Positions 44,546-53,779 of a stretch of 64,000 nucleotides of DNA are shown piece after piece (positions within the stretch are counted from its first letter, which is position 1; every line of letters begins with the position of its first letter). Under the pieces are notes generated by a model. That model worked only from the letters and a program-made list of their open reading frames with translations, was not told the origin of the DNA and searched no databases. Origin of the DNA: Streptomyces lienomycini (GTDB lineage Bacteria > Actinomycetota > Actinomycetes > Streptomycetales > Streptomycetaceae); contig NZ_CP116257.1 in the NCBI RefSeq assembly GCF_027947595.1, positions 3,968,001 through 4,032,000 on the forward strand. Direction: 5' to 3'. A program made the position numbers and the translations under genes.

Positions 44546-46089
44546 TCGAGGTCGGTGGACTCACCGCCCACGCGGGCACGGCCCGGCTCCTGGACGGGGT
44601 CGACTTCACTGTTCGGCCCGGCGAGGTGGCCGCTCTGGTGGGCCCGTCCGGCAGCGGCAAGACCACCGCAGCGCTGGCTCTGCTGGGCGAGGCCGCGCCC
44701 GGCGTACGGCTGAGCGGCACGGTACGGGTCGCCGGCGTGGAAGTGGTGGGCGACGGGGGCCCGACGGGGACCGCACACACCGTCCGGGGCGGCGTCGTGT
44801 CGTACATGCCGCAGCACCCGTCCCACGCTCTCAACCCCGCCCGGCGCATCGGCTCGGTCCTCACCGAACTCGCCCGGCTGCACCGGCCGGCCCACGGTAG
44901 TCGTGACCAGTCCACCGCCACGGACCACGCGGCCGCCGCCCTGCTCACCGCCGGCCTGCCCGACGACAAGGCGACTCGGCGCCGCTTCCCGCACCAGTTC
45001 TCCGGCGGCCAGCGACAGCGCGTCGCCCTCGCCCAGGTCCTGGCCTGCGGCCCCCGCGTCCTGGTCCTCGACGAGCCCAGCACCGGTCTGGACACAGTGG
45101 CCCGGCTACGGCTGGCCGAACAGCTGACCCGGCTGACCGCCGACGGATACGCCCTGCTCCTGCTCAGCCACGACCACGACCTGGTGCGCGCGGTGACCGA
45201 CCGTACGATCCTGCTGAAGCACGGCCGGGTCACCGCCACCGGCCCCACACAGGACGTTCTCCCCGCCCCGGCGGCACCACCCCCTCCCCCGCCACGGGCC
45301 ACACCCACGAAACCGGCCGGGGCCGTACTGGAGGCCCGGAACCTGACCGCGTGGCTGCACCCGGGCCACCGGGGCGAGGTCCTGCACGACGTGACCGTGC
45401 GCGTACGCGAGGGCGGCTGCACGGCGGTCGTCGGTCCTTCAGGCAGCGGCAAGACCGTCCTCGCCCGCTGCCTCGCCGGACTGCACGAACGCCACCGCGG
45501 GCACCTCACCCACCAGGGCGAGCCGCTGCCCGTCCTACGGCGCCGCACCACGCGACAGATCAGCGGCGTGCAGTACGTCTGGCAGGAGGTGCGCAACTCC
45601 TTCGACGACCGCCGCACCATCCTCGACCAAGTCGCCCGCACCGCCGTACGCCTGCGCGGCCTCACCCCGGTCGAGGCCGAACGGCAGGCCCGGCAGCTGT
45701 GGGAACGGCTCGGCCTCACTACTGAGCACACGACCCGGCACGCCGCCTCCCTGTCCGGCGGCGAACTGCAACGTGCGGCCCTGGCACGGGCGTTGCTGGC
45801 CGAACCCGACGTCCTGATCTGCGACGAGATCACCACAGCCCTCGACGCCGTCAACACCGGCCTGGTCACCGCCGAGATCACGCGGCTGCGCGAGGAGAGC
45901 GGAACAGCCGTGCTGTGGATCGGCCACGACCTCACCCACGTCGAGCGACTCGCCGACGATCTGGTCGTCCTGGACACCGGCAGGGTGGTGGAGAGCGGTG
46001 ACACCGCCACGGTCCTGACCTCCCCCGCCGCCCACACCACCCGCCTGCTGCTGCGGTCCCGAAACCTCGCCACCGCCACCCACCAGTGA
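44533..46089 (+). CDS. nikDE: Fused dual ATPase of the nickel ABC transporter (NikD-NikE)
   Basis: The product has 518 residues from a GTG at 44533, overlapping the nikC stop. Two complete nucleotide-binding domains are present. Domain 1 (1-245) has Walker A ALVGPSGSGKTTAAL, signature FSGGQRQRVALAQ and Walker B VLVLDEPSTGLD. Domain 2 (265-518) has VVGPSGSGKTVLARCLAG, LSGGELQRAALARALL and LICDEITTALD. A Pro-rich linker (APAAPPPPPPRATPTKPAG) joins them. In most bacteria NikD and NikE are separate; fusion fixes a heterodimeric ATPase in cis. It energises NikBC import of nickel. Confidence 0.88.
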   Translation: MEPVIEVGGLTAHAGTARLLDGVDFTVRPGEVAALVGPSGSGKTTAALALLGEAAPGVRLSGTVRVAGVEVVGDGGPTGTAHTVRGGVVSYMPQHPSHALNPARRIGSVLTELARLHRPAHGSRDQSTATDHAAAALLTAGLPDDKATRRRFPHQFSGGQRQRVALAQVLACGPRVLVLDEPSTGLDTVARLRLAEQLTRLTADGYALLLLSHDHDLVRAVTDRTILLKHGRVTATGPTQDVLPAPAAPPPPPPRATPTKPAGAVLEARNLTAWLHPGHRGEVLHDVTVRVREGGCTAVVGPSGSGKTVLARCLAGLHERHRGHLTHQGEPLPVLRRRTTRQISGVQYVWQEVRNSFDDRRTILDQVARTAVRLRGLTPVEAERQARQLWERLGLTTEHTTRHAASLSGGELQRAALARALLAEPDVLICDEITTALDAVNTGLVTAEITRLREESGTAVLWIGHDLTHVERLADDLVVLDTGRVVESGDTATVLTSPAAHTTRLLLRSRNLATATHQ

Positions 46090-46105
46090 AGGGAACACCC
46101 CGCCC

Positions 46106-46918
46106 ATGTCGACCACCCCCATCCCCGCCTCCACTTCCCCTTCCACCGACTGGCAGCAGTGGCAGCAGTGGCAGACGAGCTGGGACCTCCAGCAGGAGTG
46201 GTACATGCCGGACCGGGAGGAACGCTTCCGCGTGATGACCGACGCCGTCGAGGCCGTGGCGGGTCCCACCCCGCTCGTCCTCGACCTCGCCTGCGGCACC
46301 GGCAGCATCACCGCCCGCGTCCTGCGCGCGCTCCCCGACGCCCGCACCGTCTGCGTCGACATCGACCCGGCCCTGCTGACCATCGCCCGCGGCCACTTCG
46401 CCGACGACGACCGCGTCACCTTCACCGAAGCCGACCTCACCGACCCCAACTGGACCGCACGCCTCCCCCACACCACCTTTGACGCCGTCGTGACCGCCAC
46501 CGCCCTGCACTGGCTCGACACCGAGCCACTGCGCCGCCTCTTCAGCACCCTCGCCGGACTACTGCGCGAGGGCGGCGTGTTCCTCAACGCCGACCACATG
46601 CACGACGAGTCCGCGCCCCGCCTCAACGCAGCGATGAACGCCCTGCTCACCGCACGCCAACAACGGCAGCGCGACGAGGGCGCCCTCGACTGGGCCGCCT
46701 GGTGGGGCCGGGTCGCCGACGACCCCACCCTCGCGGAACCGGCGGCCCGCCGCTTCGCCCTGCTCGGCGACCCACGCCAACCCCTGCCCGTCGGCGCACG
46801 GCCCGACCGTCCCACCGCCGTCCAGTGGCACCTCAACACGCTGCGCGAGCAGGGCTTCAGCGAGGCACGCCAGATCTGGTGCTCGGCGAGCGACTCACTC
46901 GTGGCCGCGCTGCGCTGA
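46106..46918 (+). CDS. Class I SAM-dependent methyltransferase in the nickel operon
   Basis: The product has 270 residues. It starts 16 bases after nikDE behind GAAGGGAAC. A Gln/Trp-rich N-terminus (STDWQQWQQWQTSWDLQQEW) precedes a Rossmann methyltransferase: motif I PLVLDLACGTGSITARVLRA, motif II VCVDIDPALLTIARGHF and motif IV FDAVVTATALHWLD. The C-terminus (RFALLGDPRQPLPVGARPDR) is not diagnostic. Constant co-location with actinobacterial nik operons would suggest making a nickel-binding metallophore or modifying a ligand, but that is inference. It shares the nik transcription unit. Confidence 0.83.
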   Translation: MSTTPIPASTSPSTDWQQWQQWQTSWDLQQEWYMPDREERFRVMTDAVEAVAGPTPLVLDLACGTGSITARVLRALPDARTVCVDIDPALLTIARGHFADDDRVTFTEADLTDPNWTARLPHTTFDAVVTATALHWLDTEPLRRLFSTLAGLLREGGVFLNADHMHDESAPRLNAAMNALLTARQQRQRDEGALDWAAWWGRVADDPTLAEPAARRFALLGDPRQPLPVGARPDRPTAVQWHLNTLREQGFSEARQIWCSASDSLVAALR

Positions 46919-47248
46919 ACCGGTGTCTTGGACAGGGGCGGGCGCCGGAGCCGGGAGAGGCGGGCGCCCCGCCTGACCGGCGACAGAGGTGGTAGACGAA
47001 TGACCGCGTCGACGCGCGCGTAGGACTTCTGCGGCCTTCTTGCCTCGGCGGCAGCGGCCCCTTCGTGTGAGTTTTATGTGAGGTAATGCTTCGAAGGCAC
47101 CCCACGATCCGATCGGTGCAGGTCACCGGATCAGGAGTGTCATGCAGCGTTCATGTTCGCCCATGCGCTCGCATGTCCGCAGACGACGCTGGCGCGGTGC
47201 TCGTGGTCATCGCGGGCATCTCTGCCACCGTTGGCCTGTGGAGATTTG
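46919..47248. other. Intergenic region between the nickel operon and the ABC/two-component operon
   Basis: A GC-rich imperfect hairpin (GGGCGCC…GGCGCCC near 46931-46962) probably ends the nik operon. The AT-richer stretch around 47067-47090 (GTTTTATGTGAGGTAATGC) may hold the promoter of the ABC exporter operon. No gene is supported. Confidence 0.4.
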
Positions 47249-48160
47249 ATGATCGAAGTATGTGGACTGACCAAGCGCTACGGAGAGGTCCTCGCCGTGG
47301 ACGATCTGTCCTTCGGCGTCCGTGCGGGAGAGGTGACCGGCTTCCTGGGGCCCAATGGCGCGGGCAAGTCGACGACCCTCCGGATGATTCTGGGTCTGGA
47401 CGCTGCCAGCTCGGGCACCGCGACCGTGCAGGGTCGGCCATACAGCGCCCAGCCCGCTCCGCTCAAGGCGGTCGGGGCACTGTTGGATCCCGGCTCGGTG
47501 CTGCCCAGCCGCACTGCCTTCCATCATCTGCTGGCCCTTGCGGCCGGCAACGGCATCCCGCGCAGCCGCGTGGACCAGACACTGGCCGAAGTGGGACTGG
47601 AGAAGGTTGCGCGGCGCAGGGCCGGGACCTTCTCCCTCGGGATGCGCCAGCGCTTGGGGATTGCCGCCGCGCTGCTGGGCGATCCGCCGGTCCTGGTCTT
47701 TGACGAGCCCCTCAATGGTCTCGACCCTGAGGGCATTGTGTGGATCCGCTCGCTCATGCGCAGAATGGCGGCCGAGGGACGCGTCGTGCTGATGTCCAGC
47801 CATCTGATGAGTGAGATGGAACTGACTGCGGACCATCTCATCGTCGTCGGGCGCGGGAAGCTGATCGCGGACACCACGATGAAGGAGTTCATCGAAGCGC
47901 ACTCCGAGCGCGAGGTCCTGGTGCGCACCCCGCAGGCCGAGACGCTCCGGCCGATGCTGACCGGCGCCGCCGACATACGGGCCGAGGACAACGACACGCT
48001 CGTGGTCACCGGCCTGGAAGCCGCCACCATAGGAGCCCTGGCCGCGGCGGGCGCAGTGGAGCTGCACGAGCTGTTCCCGCGTCAGGTGTCCTTGGAGAAG
48101 GCGTTTATGGACCTGACCCGCGATGCGGTGGAGTACCAGGCAGACAAGGAGACGAACTGA
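47249..48160 (+). CDS. ABC transporter ATP-binding protein (export type)
   Basis: The product has 303 residues from the ATG at 47249 (MIEVCGLTKRYGEVLAVDDL). Walker A FLGPNGAGKSTTLRMILGL, signature FSLGMRQRLGIAAALL and Walker B VLVFDEPLNGLDPEGI are present. The C-terminal extension (HELFPRQVSLEKAFMDLTRD) is typical of ABC-2 drug or antibiotic exporters. The stop TGA shares its A with the permease ATG. With the permease and the following two-component genes it forms a probable self-protection or envelope-stress unit. Confidence 0.9.
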   Translation: MIEVCGLTKRYGEVLAVDDLSFGVRAGEVTGFLGPNGAGKSTTLRMILGLDAASSGTATVQGRPYSAQPAPLKAVGALLDPGSVLPSRTAFHHLLALAAGNGIPRSRVDQTLAEVGLEKVARRRAGTFSLGMRQRLGIAAALLGDPPVLVFDEPLNGLDPEGIVWIRSLMRRMAAEGRVVLMSSHLMSEMELTADHLIVVGRGKLIADTTMKEFIEAHSEREVLVRTPQAETLRPMLTGAADIRAEDNDTLVVTGLEAATIGALAAAGAVELHELFPRQVSLEKAFMDLTRDAVEYQADKETN

Positions 48161-49041
48161 TGAGCCGCCCCCGCACGCGCCCCGGGTCAGCGCCGGTTCT
48201 GGTGAAGCTCCTCTCTCGCGTCGGCAGCAGGCGGTCCGCGTCGAACAGTGCGGGGCCGGGCCGGGCGACCTTCTGGCACAGCCTGCACGCCGAGTGGGTC
48301 AAGATCCGGACGATGCGGTCGACCCTGTTCGTGATCCTGGGCGCGCTGGCCTTCGCCGTGGGCCTTGCCGCCCTGAACGGTTCGTCGGCAGGTGGCGAGT
48401 ACCCGGACCTGCCGCCCGACGAGCAGGCCGCTTTCGATCCGCTGGCGACCAGTCTCATGGGCTACCTGGTGGCGCAGATCGCGTTCGGCCTGCTGGGCGG
48501 CCTGGTGATGACCTCCGAATACGGGGCGCGCACGATCGTGCCCACCCTCACCTCCGTGCCGCAAAGGGCGCGGGTCCTGGGATCGAAGGCACTGGTGTTA
48601 CTGGGGGTGGCACTGCCGGTCGGGATCGTGGTGTCGCTCGCCGGGTTCCTCATCGGACAGGCTTCGCTGTCCGGGGCGGGCGCTCCACACCTGGCGCTGG
48701 CGGATGGTGTGGCACTGCGCGGCATCTTCGGCGGTGGCGTATATCTGGCATTGGCCGCCCTCTTCGGATTGGCTCTGGGCGCGGTGATCCGCTCTACGAC
48801 CGCTACGGTGACGACACTGTTCGGCGTGATGCTCATCGTCCAGGCGTTCGCGCCCGCGCTGCCCGGCGCGCTCGGAGACTGGGTCTCGAAGTTCTGGCCG
48901 CCCATCGCTGGTGGACAGATCATCACCGCTGTCCGGGATCCGGAAGTACTGGGCCCCTGGGCCGGGCTCGGCATCATGGCCGGGTGCGTGGCCGCACTGC
49001 TTACCGTGGCGTTCGTCGTGTTCCGCAAGCGCGATGCCTGA
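48160..49041 (+). CDS. ABC-2 type transporter permease
   Basis: The product has 293 residues and overlaps the ATPase stop by one base (TGATG). After a basic cytosolic N-terminus (residues 1-35) come HSLHAEWVKIRTMRSTLFVI, the ABC-2 membrane domain start. Six helices follow, including YGARTIVPTLTSVPQRARVL at the coupling loop and ALFGLALGAVIRSTTATVTT. The end FVVFRKRDA is typical. It would export a small hydrophobic molecule, peptide or lipid together with the upstream ATPase. Confidence 0.88.
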   Translation: MSRPRTRPGSAPVLVKLLSRVGSRRSASNSAGPGRATFWHSLHAEWVKIRTMRSTLFVILGALAFAVGLAALNGSSAGGEYPDLPPDEQAAFDPLATSLMGYLVAQIAFGLLGGLVMTSEYGARTIVPTLTSVPQRARVLGSKALVLLGVALPVGIVVSLAGFLIGQASLSGAGAPHLALADGVALRGIFGGGVYLALAALFGLALGAVIRSTTATVTTLFGVMLIVQAFAPALPGALGDWVSKFWPPIAGGQIITAVRDPEVLGPWAGLGIMAGCVAALLTVAFVVFRKRDA

Positions 49042-49092
49042 GGCGGCAGGGACACTGGGAGTGCAGTAGATCACCGGTCGGGGACAGATGCC

Positions 49093-49794
49093 ATGACGAC
49101 GAAACAACGCCTGCTCCTCGTTGAGGACGAGCCCACCTTGCGCGAGTTGCTGTCAGCGAGTCTGCAGCTGGCCGGCTTCCACGTGGCCTCGGTCGAGAGC
49201 GGCGCACAGGCGCTGGAAGCGGTGCGCAAGCAGCATGCGGACCTGATCGTGCTGGACGTGATGCTGCCCGACATCGACGGCTTCGAGGTTGCCCGCCGCC
49301 TGCGCGCACGCCCGGACGTGCCTGCAGGACATCCGCCGATCCTCTTCCTCACCGCACGGGACGCGGCCGAGGACCGGATCAGCGGGCTACGGGCCGGCGG
49401 GGACGACTACGTCACCAAGCCGTTCAACCTGGAGGAGCTGGTCCTGCGCATCCAAGCCGTGCTACGCCGCACCAGCGGCCATCAACCCGACAACCGCGTC
49501 ACAGTGGGCGATCTGGAACTGGACGCCGACAGCCATCAGGTCACCCGGGGCGGCGTGCCGGTTCCCCTGTCTCCGACCGAGTTCAGTCTGCTGCGCGTGC
49601 TGATGGAGAACGCCGGGCAGGTCCTGTCCCGGGAACAGCTGCTGGATCAGGTCTGGCATTACGATTTCGGCGGCGATGACTCCATCGTGGCTTCCTACGT
49701 CAGCTACCTTCGCCGGAAGATCGACACCGGAGAGACCAAGCTGATCCACACCGTGCGCGGCACGGGCTACGTCCTGCGCAGGCCCAGGTCATGA
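49093..49794 (+). CDS. OmpR-family response regulator
   Basis: The product has 233 residues. The receiver domain has the acidic pair in LLLVEDEPTLRELLSASL, the phosphoacceptor Asp in LIVLDVMLPDIDGFEVARRL, and Thr/Lys in FLTARDAAEDR and YVTKPFNLEELVLRI. The C-terminal winged helix shows PLSPTEFSLLRVLMENAGQV LSREQLLDQVW and the wing SYLRRKIDTGETKLIHTVRG. It overlaps the kinase start by four bases (ATGA). Probable target: the ABC exporter operon just upstream. Confidence 0.95.
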   Translation: MTTKQRLLLVEDEPTLRELLSASLQLAGFHVASVESGAQALEAVRKQHADLIVLDVMLPDIDGFEVARRLRARPDVPAGHPPILFLTARDAAEDRISGLRAGGDDYVTKPFNLEELVLRIQAVLRRTSGHQPDNRVTVGDLELDADSHQVTRGGVPVPLSPTEFSLLRVLMENAGQVLSREQLLDQVWHYDFGGDDSIVASYVSYLRRKIDTGETKLIHTVRGTGYVLRRPRS

Positions 49795-51299
49795 CCATCA
49801 CGTCAATGCTCCGCGGCGCCGCACGTCTGTCGCTCCGGGCCCGTCTGGTGATCATCTGCCTGCTGTTGGTCGTGGCCGCCCTCCTCGCCAGCAACGCCCT
49901 GCTGATCACGCTCCTCCAGCGGCAGCTGGTGGACCAGCTGGACGAGCGGCTGCGCACGGCCGCCGCAGCGGCAGCGCAGCTCTCCGATCTCAGCAAGGAT
50001 CCCGAAGCCACTGCACCGCGGGTGCGCGATGCAGTGGAGCGTCAGATGACCGGCGACGTCTACGTGGCCCGTCTGAACGCCGACGGTAGTCTGTCGCAGA
50101 CCCTGCGCTCTGCGGTGGGCGATGCACCCAAACTGCCACGTTTGGACACGACAGCGGTCGCGACCCGCGGCGGTGCCCCCTTTCAGGCGTCGGGCGGCAG
50201 CAGCGACTGGCGAGTGATCGCCCAACCGGTGCGCTCCTTGCCGCGACAGGACAGGGACACGTCTTCAACGCGAAGCATCGTTGTGGCCGGCTCGCTGGAA
50301 GCAGTGAGCGGCACGATCCGGGACCTGGGACTGCGGATGCTGGTGATCGATTCCCTGGTCCTGATCCTGCTGGGTGTCATCGGCTGGTTCGCCGTACGCG
50401 CCGGGCTGCGTCCCCTGCGGCGCATCGAGACGACCGCGGCCGCCATCGCCGGCGGAGACCTCTCCAGGCGGGTCCCCGACCTGGCCTCCACCCGTACAGA
50501 ACTGGGGCGCCTCGCCGCAGCCCTCAATGGCATGCTGGACCGGATCGAAACCGGCGACGCGGCACGGGCGGCCACCAACGACCGGATGCGCACCTTCATC
50601 GCGGACGCCAGCCACGAACTGCGTACACCCCTGTTCGGGATCAAAGGATTCACCGAGCTGTACAGCATGGGAGGCATGCCCGAGCGTACGGACGTCGACA
50701 CCGCGATGAACCGCATCGAGCGCGAATCAGCCCGCCTGGTGCGCATCGTCGAGGACCTACTGCTGCTGGCACGCCTGGATGAGGACCCCACCGCACGCAC
50801 CCAGCTGCCACTGAAGCTGACCCCAATGGACCTGCGCACCCTGGCGGCCGATGCTCTGCACGACCTGAGGGCCCTCGCCCCCGACCGAGCAGCCACCCTG
50901 ACCGGCCCCGGCGGCGGTCCTCCGGGCGCTGCCCCCGTCCTGGGAGACGAGGCGAGGCTACGCCAGGTCATGTCCAACCTGATCGGGAACGCCATCACAC
51001 ACACCCCTGCCGGCAGCTCGGTCCGGATCGGCGTGGGCACACACAACGCACTGGCAATCCTCGAACTGAGCGACCAGGGCACCGGAATGACAGCCGAGCA
51101 GGCCGCCCGCATCTTCGATCGCTTCTACCGCGCCGACACAGCCCGAGGCCGGACCCAGACCGGCGGCACCGGCCTGGGCCTGTCCATCGCCCACTCCCTG
51201 GTCACCGCCCACCACGGCCGGATAGAAGTCCACACTTCCCCCGGTCAAGGCGCCACCTTCCGCATCCTGCTTCCCATACACACCGCCCCCGGCGACTAA
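49791..51299 (+). CDS. HAMP-domain sensor histidine kinase
   Basis: The product has 502 residues. There are two transmembrane helices (residues about 18-42 and about 180-205) around an extracytoplasmic sensor of about 135 residues, then a HAMP domain (RRIETTAAAIAGGDLSRRVP). The H-box DASHELRTPLFGIKGFTELY carries the phosphorylated His. N-box RQVMSNLIGNAITHTP and G-boxes LSDQGTGMTAEQAARIFDRF and GGTGLGLSIAHSLV complete the ATPase. It is the cognate kinase of the preceding regulator. The signal is unknown, but with an adjacent ABC exporter an antimicrobial or envelope damage is likely. Confidence 0.94.
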   Translation: MTITSMLRGAARLSLRARLVIICLLLVVAALLASNALLITLLQRQLVDQLDERLRTAAAAAAQLSDLSKDPEATAPRVRDAVERQMTGDVYVARLNADGSLSQTLRSAVGDAPKLPRLDTTAVATRGGAPFQASGGSSDWRVIAQPVRSLPRQDRDTSSTRSIVVAGSLEAVSGTIRDLGLRMLVIDSLVLILLGVIGWFAVRAGLRPLRRIETTAAAIAGGDLSRRVPDLASTRTELGRLAAALNGMLDRIETGDAARAATNDRMRTFIADASHELRTPLFGIKGFTELYSMGGMPERTDVDTAMNRIERESARLVRIVEDLLLLARLDEDPTARTQLPLKLTPMDLRTLAADALHDLRALAPDRAATLTGPGGGPPGAAPVLGDEARLRQVMSNLIGNAITHTPAGSSVRIGVGTHNALAILELSDQGTGMTAEQAARIFDRFYRADTARGRTQTGGTGLGLSIAHSLVTAHHGRIEVHTSPGQGATFRILLPIHTAPGD

Positions 51300-51537
51300 A
51301 GGAGCATTTTGATCTGGATTATCGTGTATTAGGCGGGCGATTCTTTAGGCCGTCGGGTTGTGGTGCTCGTGCTGCCGGAGATGCGGATTGATTTTTGCTG
51401 GTCGGGTGGGGTGGCAGGTGAGGCGGGAAGTGACTTGTGCCTGCCTCATCCCAGAACGCCCGGCCTTCACGGAAGCGTGCTTCCGTTGGGTCGCTGTGCG
51501 CCTGGGCGCACTCGGTCCGCGGCGGTACGCCGCAAGC

Positions 51538-52000
51538 ATGCCGACGCGACGCCCGTGTCCGAGTGATCTGTCCGATGCCCGCTGGAAGTTGATCGAGCCG
51601 GTGCTCTCTGCCTGGCGGCTCGAGCGCCGCGGCAGGGCCCCGGACTTCGGCCGGCCGCCGGAAGACGACCTGCGCGACATCATGGACGCGATCTTGTATG
51701 TGGACCGCCCCGGGGCCCAGTAGCGCTACCTTCCGCACGACTTCCCGCATTGGAACACCGTCTACGGCTACTTCGCCAAGCGGGCGGACGAGGGTGTGTT
51801 CGCCCAGCTCATCGGCCTGCTCCGGCAGCTGCTACGGGAGAAGGATGGGACACCCTCGGACCTTCGCTTGCCGTGCTGGTCACCGCGGCAAGCATGCAGG
51901 ACTCCGCCGCCGACCATCCCGGCGGCGTCCGCAAGGTGTGGGGCGACGGCGGCTACCGCCAGCACCTCGTCGAACAGCGCCGTCAGCACCGCGCCGGACA
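51538..52000 (+). pseudogene. IS5 family transposase, broken copy
   Basis: From an ATG at 51538 the frame reads MPTRRPCPSDLSDARWKLIE, PVLSAWRLERRGRAPDFGRP and DDLRDIMDAILYVDRPGAQ to a TAG at 51721. It then reads on in frame with RYLPHDFPHWNTVYGYFAKR. An internal deletion joins this to a late piece in another frame (LAVLVTAASMQDSAA, KVWGDGGYRQHLVEQ). The catalytic domain is thus mostly gone. Confidence 0.75.
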
Positions 52001-52101
52001 ATCCCGCCACCCGCACCCATGACATCGGCGGCACCCCCGGCACCCCCGGCTTCGCCCCCAGGATCCGCCGCACTGTCGAGCACACCGAGGTAACCGCCTG
52101 A
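52000..52101 (+). pseudogene. C-terminal stub of an isocitrate/isopropylmalate dehydrogenase family protein
   Basis: The plus-strand end NPATRTHDIGGTPGTPGFAP RIRRTVEHTEVTA with a stop at 52101 resembles the last residues of tartrate/isopropylmalate-type dehydrogenases (…TRDLGGTAGTxxF…). The TGATG overlap with the aldehyde dehydrogenase start suggests they once formed an operon. Everything before it was replaced by the IS5 remnant. Confidence 0.5.
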
Positions 52102-53235
52102 TGATCGTCTCCACCAACCCGGCCACCGGCACCGAACTCGCCCGTCACACCCCGCAGTCCGCCGAGGAGGTCGACGGCATCCTCGGCGCGGTGACCGAAG
52201 CCCAGGCCGCCTGGCGTCGACGTAACATCACCGACCGCCCCCCTGCTGCGCGAGATGGCCCGCGTCCTGCGCGAGGACACGGACCACTACGCGGCACTCA
52301 TCACCGCCGAGATGGGCAAGCCGATCACCGAAGCGCACGCCGAGATCGAGAAGTGCGCGATGACCTGCGAGTACTACGCCGAGCACGCCCCCGAGCAGCT
52401 CGCCGACCGACCCGTCGCCTCCAACGCCACCGAGAGCGCCGTCGTCTACGACCCGCTCGGCGTGGCCGTCACCCTCACCGGCTCCACCGAGGTCGGCGCG
52501 ATCGTCGCCGCCCAGGCCGCCGCCCTGAAGAAGCAGGTCCTGGAACTCGGCGGCTCGGACCCCTTCGTCGTCCTCGCCGACGCCGACATCGAGGCCGCCG
52601 CCGCCACCGCCGTCAGAGCCCGCTACGTCAACGTCGGCCAATCCTGCGTCAACGCCAAGCGCTTCATCGTCGAGGAGGCCGTGGCCGACGCCTTCGTCGC
52701 CGCCTTCACGACCGCCGCCGCGGAACTGAAGGTCGGGGACCCGACCGACCCCGAAACTGCGATCGGCCCCATGGCCCGCTCCAACCTCCGCGACACCCTG
52801 CACGACCAGGTCCGCCGCACCGTCGACGCCGGCGCCCACCTGCTCCTCGGCGGCGAGATCCCCGACGGGCCGGGCTGCTACTACCCGCCCACCGTCCTCG
52901 ACCACGCCCGCCCCGGGATGGCCGCCTTCGACGAGGAGACCTTCGGCCCCGTCGCCGCCATCACCCGCGTCGCCGACACGGACGAGGCCATCGCCCTGGC
53001 CAACCGGACCGAGTACGGCCTCGGCGCCGCCCTGTGGACGGGCGACCTCGACCGTGCCCGCCGACTGACCCGCCTCCTCGAGACCGGCGCCGTCTTCGTC
53101 AACGGCATGGTCGCCTCCGACCCGCGTCTGCCCTTCGGCGGCATCAAGAAGTCCGGCTACGGCCGCGAACTCGGCGCCGAAGGCATCCGCGAGTTCGTCA
53201 ACACCAAGACCGTCTGGATCGGCCCGGCCACCTGA
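52101..53235 (+). pseudogene. Succinate-semialdehyde-type aldehyde dehydrogenase with frameshift and internal deletion
   Basis: The ATG at 52101 gives MIVSTNPATGTELARHTPQS to about residue 46, where two bases are missing near 52237. The frame then resumes as LLREMARVLREDTDHYAALI. It runs to VVYDPLGVAV and jumps straight to TLTGSTEVGAIVAAQAAALK, skipping roughly 70-80 residues that normally carry the PWNFP oxyanion Asn and cofactor loop. The catalytic Cys region GQSCVNAKRF and the end FGGIKKSGYGRELG remain. Both lesions make it inactive. It was presumably part of a small aldehyde/organic-acid catabolic operon with the cupin gene. Confidence 0.82.
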
Positions 53236-53260
53236 CCACCCTCACCTGGAGAAACCCCGT

Positions 53261-53716
53261 GCACCACCACCCCACCGACCAGTCCTGCTTCGCCCCTTCG
53301 AGCCCGCGGTCCTGCGCCCGGCCAAGCTGGCCGCCTTCAGCCGCGGCGGCGGCGCCCGCACCATCCCCCTCGTCACCAAGGCGACCGGCGCCGAAGTCTT
53401 CCTCACCGGCCAGACCCTCTTCGATGGCGGCGCCGGTATCGCCCTGCACACCCACAACTGCCCGGAAAGCGTCACGATCCTCGAAGGCAACGCCATCGTG
53501 GAGATCGACGGCACCGAACACCCCGTCACCCGCTTCGACACCACCTACGTCCCAACCGGCACGCCCCACCGCTTCCGCAACGCCTCCGCCACCGAGCCGA
53601 TGCGCATCCTGTGGATCTACGCCACCGTCGACGCCACCCGCACCATCGTCGAGACCGGCGTCACCGCACGGGTAGACGCCGAGCACGCCAAAGCCGCTTC
53701 CCGCGACAACGGCTGA
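53261..53716 (+). pseudogene. Cupin domain protein with early frameshift
   Basis: A GTG at 53261 starts MHHHPTDQSCF. One C is missing at about 53291, after which the cupin continues in another frame: PFEPAVLRPAKLAAFSRGGG, LHTHNCPESVTILEGNAIVE (metal-binding His and Glu), and TTYVPTGTPHRFRNASATEP. It ends at 53716. The cupin core is otherwise well conserved. The single-base lesion resembles those in the HIT and GMC genes. Family function: small-molecule binding or dioxygenase, often with a dehydrogenase partner as here. Confidence 0.75.
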
Positions 53717-53779
53717 CACCAGGTCCTCTCCGCGCGAGGGAAGGTGAGCCGACTGACGGCGGCCACTTCCTCCGGCGCA

